DNA from: Paramyrothecium sp. XJ0827
Taxonomy: Eukaryota; Ascomycota; Sordariomycetes; Hypocreales; Stachybotryaceae
Assembly: GCA_020881915.1 (NCBI GenBank)
Contig: JAJFPB010000002.1
Span: 434,001 to 498,000, forward strand
Length of the DNA stretch: 64,000 nt
Direction: 5' to 3'
Part shown: one piece after another, positions 35,196 to 44,645 of the stretch
How the letters are laid out: each line of letters starts with the position of its first letter
Numbering within the stretch: the stretch's first letter is position 1
Program-made: the position numbers and the translations under genes
The notes under the pieces: model-generated
Told to the model about the DNA's origin: nothing
What the model saw: the letters and a program-made list of their open reading frames with translations, nothing else
Databases searched by the model: none

Positions 35196-36338
35196 ATGGG
35201 TCTGGGAACCAAGATCAAGGAAGCCCTCAGCGGCGACAGGGACAACCATAACTCCCGACGTCGAAAAACTCCAGGCGCCTACCCCGAATCAACCGTCGAC
35301 ATTCCACGGACAGATACCTGGCAGAGCGCGCACCCGAATCCCAACAGGCAAGTCCGTGACAAACGAGCCGAGAGCATCGCAGAAGAGGGTGATTACAATG
35401 AATACACGCATACCCCCGCCGATACCAATCAAGGCCGCCATGATGCCGTCAGTCCTCTCTCAGACATGGACGAAGACGATCACATGCCTGTCGTGAATCA
35501 GAGAACCGCCAGTGGTCGACATGAAAAGCTCACCAAGCAGCCCAAGCAGCACTCCCCATACTGGGGCGAGTTTGGCAAACCCAACACGAACGACTTTGCG
35601 GCCGCCGAGCAGAGACAGAAGGGATACTCAGACAAAGACTCTGGCATTGATGCGACTAGAAAGAGCAGCATTGAACAACCCATAAACACTAAGGCTTCCG
35701 AAGGACACCCGAACCAAGCCGAAATCGATGCCGACCTCTACACCAATGGCAACGACCTCGGTCGCAACAATACTGTTTCAAGCAATACGCATCCCGCTCT
35801 TCGTGGCACACCGAACGGTGGCTTATCAAGCGACCATGAAAAGTACGGCATCGCTACAAGCGGAGTCAACAGAGGCAGAGCTGTGCTGGTAGACGACGAC
35901 GCTGCCAAAGCCACCAGCATGGTAGCTTCTCAGGTTTCGCAACCTTCTCAGCCGCCCAACACCCATAGCCCATACGAGAATGCGGACCAGGGCTACAATG
36001 GCGCCTATTCTGGCTATGGAAATTATGGCGTGGCCCATGGCGGCGGCGATGGGTTGTACGAGACTTCCCCAGCAATCCAACGAACAGGCACTATCAATGG
36101 CAGAGGTCCGGTGAACACTACGAACGGGTTCCCCGAGCCACCTTTCGGTCAGCGGGATCAACCTAGCCCCGTGGTCAATTCGCCAAACAGCCATGGGGAC
36201 AGTCCTACGAAGAGTGTAGGAGACCACTATGGCCCTGGGCATTCCGGCGCCAGGGTTTTGCACCGTTGCCAGCATTGTGGCAACGACAATGACATCACGA
36301 AGTATTTCAGCAAGGATGTCGTCTACCGTCTCTCGTAA
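35196..36338 (+). CDS. Disordered protein with conserved Cys-x2-Cys tail, hypothetical
   Basis: A 380-residue single-exon protein of unknown function. It is highly hydrophilic, rich in Asn, Gly, Ser, Pro and Asp, and predicted to be almost entirely disordered. It begins MGLGTKIKEALSGD, where Gly2 could be N-myristoylated and the first residues could form an amphipathic helix. The C-terminus is compact and looks conserved: VLHRCQHCGNDNDITKYFSKDVVYRLS, with a CQHC pair that might bind a metal or a partner. A Gly/Tyr-rich segment lies at about residues 265-285. A long antisense frame on the other strand is a shadow of this composition. The even codon use over 380 codons supports a real gene; the function is not known. 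Confidence 0.75.
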   Translation: MGLGTKIKEALSGDRDNHNSRRRKTPGAYPESTVDIPRTDTWQSAHPNPNRQVRDKRAESIAEEGDYNEYTHTPADTNQGRHDAVSPLSDMDEDDHMPVVNQRTASGRHEKLTKQPKQHSPYWGEFGKPNTNDFAAAEQRQKGYSDKDSGIDATRKSSIEQPINTKASEGHPNQAEIDADLYTNGNDLGRNNTVSSNTHPALRGTPNGGLSSDHEKYGIATSGVNRGRAVLVDDDAAKATSMVASQVSQPSQPPNTHSPYENADQGYNGAYSGYGNYGVAHGGGDGLYETSPAIQRTGTINGRGPVNTTNGFPEPPFGQRDQPSPVVNSPNSHGDSPTKSVGDHYGPGHSGARVLHRCQHCGNDNDITKYFSKDVVYRLS

Positions 36339-37679
36339 CAGAGCCATGTTTTCTTTGTTTTATTCCCCTACTTGTATAACGGTGGCTGGCTCCACGGATT
36401 TGACCTTTTAGCGGTTGTCTGTATTCTGATCAGCGTTTTCTGATTTTATGAGTCAAGTAAAGAAATCAAGTATGTCTATAGTCTTACTTAGTCGCGGTCA
36501 AAAAGAAAATTTGCTGTGCATGTTCCGAATGCTACTTGGTCAATACTTTTTTTAATGGGACGATTTAATGTCGTTATGTGGCTAAATTATGCTCGCAAGT
36601 AGATCTCATCTGATAAGGAAATATATCACTCACGAAAACCCCACTAGGAGTAAGTCACTTGCAGCTTTCCTGGAGCAACTTCTCGAACTGCAGCACAAGG
36701 AGTCTTGCATTTGAGCTTGTATGATAGCATTCCTTGGTGATCGGCAACCCCACATTGCTTCCCGTGTTTGGAGTACATAACCGTCAGATGTTTATCCAAT
36801 GGTTGCATTGGGCACGAGCCCAAGCGGAGCTTTGTCTAGGCCTGGCCTGGTAAGCGAGACTGGCATCGCAGGGCCAGATCCAGATCCCCGCCAGGTATAT
36901 GACAGATAGATACGCACATTCCTATATCAGTTTGGGCAGTTCTGTCAACTCCTTCTTCTTTTCCATCGTCTATTGCGCCATCGGGGATCCGGCCATGCAT
37001 GCGGGCAGCCACTGTTGCCACTCGGATATCGCGTGAGCAGGTCGATCGTGGGCATACCACGCCGACATTGCTCCTGCGTCGCAAATTCATGGCTGAGACG
37101 TTGTGAATCTTGCAATGTCTGTCAGCTCAATCCTTCAGATTCGCGGGGCCGAACGCTGCTCGATTCCTTGCTATGTGCGTGCAATCCGCTATGGTCGAGA
37201 ACATACCTGGGGTAGTGCCAATCATCTCTGAACCCCTCCCGGGCGCATGCGTGAATGCATCTATTGGGCAAATTAATGCTCTTATCGGGCGACTTGCGGA
37301 GACTCTAGCGATTAACCATGCATGCCATTGCGACATCGAGGGGTTGGGGCTGAGAGGCACTTATCGTAGCAACTTGTCGAAATGGGAAGGTAATGACGAA
37401 CAAGGCAGCTCGGAAGCAAGCCGCAAGGCAGTTGAACTAGTGAAGGTGGTAGTTGATGCAGATGCCGGCAGTGTACCATGCCATTGATGAGAGAACTACG
37501 TGATCGCTTCTTAGCGACCAGGCGCCTGATGTCTGATTGATATACCTGCCGCATTGAAAAGGAGCCGTGGATTATAAATACCCAAGAGCGTTCGCGGGTG
37601 TCGAAGAGAGTCTTTTGCTCCTCACCCCGGATCGCCATCTCCTTCCACCTATTACGGGAATACCAGGAAAAAGTACAGG
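36339..37679. other. Intergenic, carboxypeptidase promoter
   Basis: About 1.3 kb. A frame at 37110-37487 lacks family features. A TATAAATA box at 37573-37580 lies 100 bp before the carboxypeptidase start. Confidence 0.5.
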
Positions 37680-39220
37680 ATGAAGGCATTCACTGCTGTC
37701 GCCACACTCGTGGCTGCAGTGTCTGCTGTCTCAGTCCCCGCGGCCAGCCCCGTATCCTACGATGGATACAAGGTCTTCCGTGTGCCAGTCGGCAAGAGCA
37801 CTGCACCGATTGACGATGTCATCAAGCAGCTCGGGCTCGAGACATGGGAGTACAGCCGTCAGCCCGGTGGCTATGCCGACATTGTCGTGGCGCCGAGCAA
37901 GGTCGAGCTCTTCGAGAAGCAGGCGGCCAAGCTTGGCGCTGTGACGATGCACGAAGATCTCGGAGCCTCAATCACAGAAGAGTCTGCCTACGAGCGGGTT
38001 GCTAGCCTCGATGGTGAGGGTAAGTCGCGCAGAGAGCTGTAAGCCCTCGTCTTGCGGATTGAATGCTAACAAGTCGGCGTATTAGTCTCACTCATGGCCG
38101 ATATCACGTGGTTCAACAACTACCACCCTTATGCGGAGCACCTTACGTTCCTCCGTGAGCTGCAGACTCAATTCCCTTCCAATGCCCGTGTCGTCACCTC
38201 GGGATCCTCGCTCCAGGGCCGAGCCATCACTGGTATTCACCTGTTTGGTAGCTCCGGTGGCGGCTCTCGACCTGCTATCATCTTCCACGGAACTGTCCAC
38301 GCTCGCGAGTGGATCACCGCCATGGTGAGTAGCTTCGAGTTCTGCTATCTTGTCGTTTAGGGAGGTAGCTGGCTGACTCGATGACAACAGACTGTCGAGT
38401 ACTTCGCCTGGACCCTGCTGTCCGGTGCCGCCTCCAGCACGGAGATCAGGGGCTTCCTTGACAGATACGACTTCTACCTCTTCCCTGTCGTCAACCCTGA
38501 CGGTAAGTCTAAGCCGCATCATCGAGCTTATGACAAAGGATCTGTACTAATGAGTACACCACAGGCTTCGTCTACAGTCAGACCAATGACCGCTTGTGGC
38601 GCAAGAACCGTCAGTCCGTTTCCGGCAGCACTTGTCTGGGCACAGACGTCAACCGCAACTGGAACTACCAGTGGTCTCAGACTGGCGGTGCCTCCACCAG
38701 CCCTTGTGCTCAGGACTACAAGGGTCCCTCGGCCGCATCTGCCCCTGAGACTCGTGCTCTGACCACCTTTGCCCAGAACATCAAGAACAGCCAAGGCTTG
38801 AAGCTGTACATTGACTGGCACTCGTACTCACAGCTCTTCATGACCCGTATGTCGCCGCCGCCTTCTCCATAGCCTGTTAAAATCCTGTGTTTACTGACCT
38901 CACCTACAGCCTATGGATACTCATGCACTGCCGTGCCTGCCAACAATGCCGAGCTTCAGACCCTTGCGCGCGGAGCTGCCGCTGCCCTGAGGGCTGTGCA
39001 CGGAACCGCCTTCGCGACCGGCCCCATCTGCAACACAATCTACCGTGTTACCGGCGGCGGTGTGGACTATGCCCAGGATGTCATCCGCGCCGACTACGTC
39101 TTCACTGCTGAGCTCCGTGATACTGGTCGCTATGGCTTCGTCTTGCCTGCCAACCAGATCCTGCCCACTGGACAAGAGTCGTGGGCTGCTGTGCGTTACT
39201 TGCTGCTGAACATGCGATAG
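37680..39220 (+). CDS. Secreted zinc carboxypeptidase, peptidase family M14A
   Basis: A 427-residue preproenzyme that removes C-terminal residues from peptides outside the cell. Five exons (37680-38019, 38086-38324, 38391-38502, 38565-38846, 38910-39220) have introns of 62-66 bp, all in phase. A signal peptide (MKAFTAVATLVAAVSA) and an activation propeptide of about 95 residues precede the catalytic domain, which starts near MADITWFNNYHPYAEHL. Zinc ligands are His and Glu in HGTVHAREWI and His in YIDWHSYSQL. Substrate-binding residues lie in NPDGFVYS and DVNRNWNYQW. The general-base Glu lies in TAELRDTGRYGF. All are present, so the zymogen should be functional. Relatives include Metarhizium MeCPA and Aspergillus M14A enzymes. 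Confidence 0.95.
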
Positions 39221-40259
39221 AGCAAATGAGCCACGGAGCACCAGAATGTATTTTGCCCTATGGGGGTTTGATAGCGGGTGTTGAAGTGACCATGTTGGCG
39301 CGGGGTGTTTCCATAGGTAGTCATGAAGATCGGCCAACGCCTTTGGCTCGGTCATATACACAAAATTGACTAGTATTGATATGTGACATCTTGATCAGTT
39401 ACAGTGCGGAAGTAATCAAAGATCCGAGGGAAATGCTTGTTAGACTCATGTTAGGAGATCAATGCGGCTGGCCCGAACAAGCGTTCTGATAGCACCGCTC
39501 CATGCACCAGCTGCTTTACCACGTAACGACATAAATGAAAATGCTTTTGATCACTTCTCGCGCTACTGTATGTGCTAATAACCAGCCCCAGACGTTGATC
39601 ACAGGGGTGATTCGTTCTTGATCAACTTCAGCTGCTGCAATGAAGAGCTGTTCGATGACTCAGAGAGGAAATGGCCGAGCCAGGTAGAGCTCATGCAGAG
39701 TTTATGGGTCCCTCCAAAACTGCATCAATGTCAATTCGCAAAGATAAAATACACTTATCGAGACACCGATGCTCAGCAGATCGCTGGGAAGAGGTCAATC
39801 GAATTCAAAGATCGTCTGAGTACATGGGACGGCCTGGTTGGCAGGCTGAGAGTTTTCAAACACTTGCTATCCACCCTGGAATGATTCTTGCAGGTGATTT
39901 AGTTCACCACTCTCCAGATATTTCTTGCTCAGATCGAAGCCCAACCCAATCAAGATTCGTGGCTGGTTAGGTTCATTCTTTTCAAGAGCAACACAAAAAA
40001 GAACCCCCCTTCCCTCGACTAGTGTCGGATCCAATCTAAGAAAACAACTGGAGCTAGATGTCTTTCAACGGATACTCGTTGTCAGACAGCGACTAGGGAG
40101 ATGTGTTATGAATATGTCATATCATTTAGATTACGCTATAACTACATTCAAGAACCTGCAAGACATGGCTTTTCATTCAACTTTTAACATAGTATTAGAT
40201 TAGAGTTGGACATCGGTGACATCTATCTTGGAAACCCTGGGATCGATGAAGCTCTCAGT
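39221..40259. other. Intergenic, convergent
   Basis: About 1 kb between convergent genes. Plus-strand frames at 39618-39970 look random. No feature supported. Confidence 0.45.
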
Positions 40260-42203
40260 CTATGCTTGCGTCCAGAGCTCAATGTCGGAAGCCCACCATT
40301 CAAAGTCCGCATCCACCAAGCTCGCATGTCGCTCAGGCCTCCCTGAGGCGTGGAAGAAATGGCCAGCGTTCCAAATATCTGGTAGCTCAAAGCTCTTAAA
40401 TGAAAGCTTTTGGGATTTCGTCACGATAGCTCTTATAATGTCTCGATGGCGTCCTCCTTGGAGTTCAGATGGTAGCGAAAGCCGGAAGACAAAAGAACAT
40501 TTTCCACCTGATCCAACTTCACACGCATAGTCCGATTTCGGATAGAGCTGACGTATGTGAAGCCCAGGGCCGAAGGTGATCATGGTGAAGTAAAGGCTTT
40601 CATCGCAAAGGTTGTGGAACGTGAGCCGAATTCTTGAACCAGCCTGTAGTGTCTGACCACTCGAAATACCCCCTCGTGCGACATCAAATTGTTCGAGAAC
40701 GACTCTGAATGGCGGAAACTCCATAGAAGCCAGCTCATGCAAGTCAATAATTTGTTGGAAGCGAAATAAATGGGCAACCACGGAGGCGGAGCTGGCCACG
40801 AACTCCTCATTGTTTTCGGGTTGGAGGTTTAAGCCCTGTACAACTTCCTCTATTCCAGCCGTTGTATTGTATCTGACCAGCTCCAAATTATTGGATGTGG
40901 ATCTCAAAAGTACGATATTCTTCTGGACGGTCGCATCAGGATTTGCTATCGTGACATCGACTGGCCCAGAAATTCTTTGCTGGAGCTCAGCAAGCAGCTT
41001 GTCCCGGCAAAAGTGGCCGATTGTTGGGTCTATGAGCACTATCAGGTTACTACTAGTGCTCCAACGCGAGCAATATACTTCATGGCCTGTCTTGATCAGA
41101 GCAAGGCCCTCATCGGGTAGGTTGGCGATAGACTGCACGTCGTCGACCTCAGCAATTGTGAGCGAAACACCCACGGAATTTGCCATGGTCGTAAATTCCA
41201 TGCCTCGCATCACGCCATGCACTTCTCCAATTGGAAGATGGGCCTGACCTCCCTTCATCCTTATGTAGATTGGGGAAGGGGAATATGGCTCTTGCGATCC
41301 CAAGAACAATAGTCTGTCATGCCCGTAGGTCTGGGGTGTCTGAACTTTGGCACGATCACCAAATGCAAGCTGGATTCCATCACGAACAGTACGGTAAGTT
41401 TCCAGTCTGGAAGACTTTGTAATATAGGATACCATGGCGCTCGTGTACACACCACGCATTTCGGCGTCCTGTAGATCCTCCAAGGCGGATTGAGAGGAGC
41501 TACAAGCTGCCATCAAAGTGAATCGAGATGGGCTAATATCCCAAGACTCGAGTTGTCTGCAGTTGCGCCCTTCTGCTTTGGGATGGCCTGTCCTGGCTAC
41601 AGCTTCTTCATCGACCGGAAGGACACGCGGCGGTTTCCATTCTTTGTCGACAGTTCGTATATTTCCACTAGCCCGCCACGATCCACCAGAATAACAGCTA
41701 TCAAGGCTCACAAAAATCTGCACACCTTTCTTGTACAGTTCATGAAGCCACAAGTTGAGCTGCCATCCTCGAATGGCAGGCTGAGCTGAACAGAAGTCCA
41801 TGGGTAGAAGGCATGGATCGCTGGAGCGGCCACTAGGAGATTGCGTTACCGTCTTCAGCTGAGCACCGTGCCCAGAGAAATGGAAAAAGAACAAATCATT
41901 CGCATGCGCCGCTGCAGTAATCCGAGAGAAATGCATCTCAATGTTTGCGTAAGTTGGCCATTGTTCCGGAGGCTCCGCGGCTGCAGTTGTCGCGTCCGGG
42001 GCACGAGATGCCGTGAGAACGCATGGATCCTTGATTCCAAACTTGGTGGCCAGCATCTTCTTGATATCATCAACGTCATTTTTGCAGCCCTGCAAGGATT
42101 TCAGCGACACAGGTGCGCCGCCATCGGTTGTCCTCGACCCCTCCAGATACAGATCCACTCCAACGAGGAGTGCATACCTCCTCGGTAATTCCCTAGTGGC
42201 CAT
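40260..42203 (-). CDS. Caspase-fold (C14) protein 1
   Basis: A 647-residue, intronless protein with an N-terminal caspase/metacaspase p20-type domain. The domain opens with YALLVGVDLYLEG. The catalytic His is at about residue 112 in FFHFSGHGAQL, and the catalytic Cys at about 170 in VSLDSCYSGGSW, so the dyad is intact. The remaining ~350 residues have no recognised domain and read as beta-rich (for example GGQAHLPIGEVHGVMRG, LTFHNLCDESLYFTMITFGP). It shares its whole architecture with the caspase gene at 44646, including the C-terminal DKTLYAAVFNF-type strand, so the two are paralogues. This is not the short Pro/Gln-rich metacaspase of yeast type; it fits the longer fungal caspase-domain proteins. 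Substrate and activation are unknown. It reads away from the DUF6594 gene upstream. Confidence 0.85.
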   Translation of the reverse strand: MATRELPRRYALLVGVDLYLEGSRTTDGGAPVSLKSLQGCKNDVDDIKKMLATKFGIKDPCVLTASRAPDATTAAAEPPEQWPTYANIEMHFSRITAAAHANDLFFFHFSGHGAQLKTVTQSPSGRSSDPCLLPMDFCSAQPAIRGWQLNLWLHELYKKGVQIFVSLDSCYSGGSWRASGNIRTVDKEWKPPRVLPVDEEAVARTGHPKAEGRNCRQLESWDISPSRFTLMAACSSSQSALEDLQDAEMRGVYTSAMVSYITKSSRLETYRTVRDGIQLAFGDRAKVQTPQTYGHDRLLFLGSQEPYSPSPIYIRMKGGQAHLPIGEVHGVMRGMEFTTMANSVGVSLTIAEVDDVQSIANLPDEGLALIKTGHEVYCSRWSTSSNLIVLIDPTIGHFCRDKLLAELQQRISGPVDVTIANPDATVQKNIVLLRSTSNNLELVRYNTTAGIEEVVQGLNLQPENNEEFVASSASVVAHLFRFQQIIDLHELASMEFPPFRVVLEQFDVARGGISSGQTLQAGSRIRLTFHNLCDESLYFTMITFGPGLHIRQLYPKSDYACEVGSGGKCSFVFRLSLPSELQGGRHRDIIRAIVTKSQKLSFKSFELPDIWNAGHFFHASGRPERHASLVDADFEWWASDIELWTQA

Positions 42204-43032
42204 GAGGTGCAGTTTAGGATGAAATAGATCTCAATAGGTGTGGATTCTCGTAATAATAGTGAAGTATGGTTGCGAATGAGCTTTTGGCACCAGTAGTGCA
42301 ACCCAGTTTGTGAAGTTATGGGGAAATGGTCATATGCGTGGAATGAGGCAATTCGTGCTTGTCAGACATGCCACATCTGAAGCGTAGGAAACGAGGCGTC
42401 TGGTTCGCCCGCAGGCGTAGCCAGAATGTTGGGTGGTATCGGAGCGTCAGCCTCACTATCGACACCGAAGGCAACCATAGCCCAGAGTGCCACCATACAC
42501 CACCAAGAACCATTACCTAGATGGCTCCGCCCTAATTCAGACCTAAATGTAAAAGCATGCGGCCAGCGCGTCGGGCGGTGCCAGTACGCTCGGGAAGGGA
42601 ATGCACCTGTGTAAGCCTGCTGCTACAAACCAACCATGTTGCCAGTCAATACGTCAATTTGAAGCCCGAATATGCCGCATGTGTGTGCCTACTTTGCAGC
42701 CTCATAAGCATGAAGAATCTTAAACGCAGCTGGCTCCGAATATCGAGAGCCTATAATAAGCAAATGAGCTAAGGAGGAAAATAGTCCGGGATCTTGGATA
42801 GCAAGGCCACGAAGGTGCAAATCTCAGTGAAGGGGCATGTCCTCGTGGCCATGATTGGCATGGAACATGGATTATAAATTGGAGAGAAGTTATGTATGAG
42901 AAATTATGAAAGGATTGCTATCTTAGCTCCATTACACATAGCCTGAAATTGCAGCACGAGTGTCACCTTGTACCTGCCAGGAAACGACTCGGAGGCTCTC
43001 GAATTTTCTGACGACCTTTCGCATTATGTACG
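42204..43032. other. Intergenic between caspase 1 and DUF6594 gene
   Basis: About 830 bp, containing the caspase 1 promoter and the 3' flank of the DUF6594 gene. Short frames only. Confidence 0.45.
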
Positions 43033-44124
43033 TCATTTCAAATCAGACACAAAAACGACGAGTACTGTTGCGTACCTGTTTACGCGATGTTAGTGGATTC
43101 GTACCTTGCCAAATATCGGTGACGAAGAACTCACGTGGCGGCGGCAACGATCAATTCCGAATCTTTTGCTCTGGTGAAATTAGACATGATTCCGACGAAG
43201 ACGACTGTGGCCCCAGCAATGGCATACAAGCGGGAAGTCAAGCTTGTGAGGCTAGAGCACAGAATCACTGGAGCCAAGAGCATCATCACAATGATGGGGA
43301 TCATTAACGTGCGTGCAACTCGTGAGGTGGATGATCTACTTGGTATGTAGACGTTGACGTCTCGTGATAGGCTCGGTCGGTAACCCTATGAAAACTGAGC
43401 ATAAGGTATTTTGTTGTTTGCAGTCGACCAGGAATCGCAGGGCATAAGAAGCATACCTGGAAAAAGCGATCCCGTAAGCGTAGTAGGCTCTCTGCAACGG
43501 TTGATTCCAACCCCAGCATAGAAGTGGCTTCCTTAGATTGCACTCTCAAAAGCTCTTCTGGTGGATGGCTCAAAAATGAGCTATCTGCCCTGGCTATGCT
43601 GCAAGTGCCGTCCAACCAGTTCTGTAAGTTTGTGATGGCTTTGGGATCTGCATCTTCAAGGCTAGATATATGCCGGTTCCTAAGTAAGAACTTGTCTGAG
43701 ACGCTCAGTTGGGTGTACTCAAAATTGCCAGCTACAGTTACGCACCGTAATCCTCTAATGCCTCATTGATTTCCGATAATGTGGCTGTTCTCTCCGCATT
43801 CCCATCGCACTGACTAGAGCTGAGAAACAGAGGCATATGCTCTTCCTTGTCTATCTTTTGCAACTTGCGCTCTAACACTGCGAGTCGAGTCTGCTTCGAT
43901 AACAGTAGACGAACACGCAAGTTTGAGAACCGCCGAGCAATGAAGAAGGAGTCGTGAGAAGCGATCAGCGCGCTGAAGCGCGGGTACCCGCTCGCGTAAT
44001 CCTCAACTGCATCGAAGTTAGCAAATTCCGTCCAGAGGGCCTCATGGCCTGCAATGCCGTACTTTGCGGCTGCTTCGTGGGAAGAGCCGTAGGTTGGAAT
44101 AGGCACGAAACGGTTTGTGAGCAC
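43033..44124 (-). CDS. DUF6594 family membrane protein, start unresolved
   Basis: A fungal protein of the DUF6594 type. Exons on the minus strand are 43746 upward, 43457-43695, 43135-43385 and 43033-43075. Introns are 43696-43745 (50 bp), 43386-43456 (71 bp) and 43076-43134 (59 bp); all joins are in phase. The soluble part starts with GYPRFSALIASHDSFFIARR and RLAVLERKLQKIDKEE, and the first join makes EALEDYDKFLLRN. The C-terminus has three hydrophobic helices: TLMIPIIVMMLLAPVIL, LYAIAGATVVFVGIM and VAAATYATVLVVFV. The frame is open to 44124, but that codon is GTG. A small first exon starting at an ATG near 44258 is likely, with the acceptor before VEDYASGYPRF. Function is unknown. It is divergent from caspase 2, with about 400 bp between them. 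Confidence 0.75.
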
Positions 44125-44277
44125 GACATCAATTTTGCGCGCACACGAGCGAAGTATGTCGCTGATGGGCTATTGTTTACCGTCGGGGCTGCAGTGAATG
44201 TCGAGGACGAGACATTGCGTCGTCCCAGTTCCAGGTCTGGATCGCCCCTTCGCACCATCCTTTCAGGCAAGAACTAA

Positions 44278-44645
44278 ATGTGTATATTGATCGCAAGCTC
44301 GTTCTTTCTGGCGATGCTGAAGCCCAACGAGGGGTCAACATATACATTCTGCCGTGGCGAAGTATGCTCCACAGCAGCTGCTGCGATGCAGAGGCTTTCT
44401 TCGCCCAATGCAAATCCTCCTCACGTATTCCGCACCAAGAGAATGAACCAATGATAGAAACCTAAATGAATTTTTCTGCAAGCACAGTAAGCGCCATGCA
44501 TGCCCAGGATCACATGCACACTTTTGCCTGGATTCGGCTGAAGCGATTCTGCTTTTGACGTATTGTCGACAGGTTACAGCCTCAGCTCATTTCCCCCTCT
44601 GTTGTTTTAGCCAAGCCCGAGTTGGCACAACAGTGAAGCTCCTTG
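44278..44645. other. Intergenic, bidirectional promoter candidate
   Basis: About 370 bp between the DUF6594 gene (-) and caspase 2 (+), the right size for a shared promoter. No TATA box is evident by eye. Confidence 0.4.

Noticed and set aside
35826..36347. 173-codon minus-strand frame
   Set aside because: Antisense to the disordered-protein gene with no family features; shadow of its repetitive composition.
43033..44124. DUF6594 protein as a gasdermin or other known pore-former
   Set aside because: The membrane helices are C-terminal and hydrophobic throughout, and no gasdermin-like amphipathic beta pattern is visible; only the gene layout is similar.
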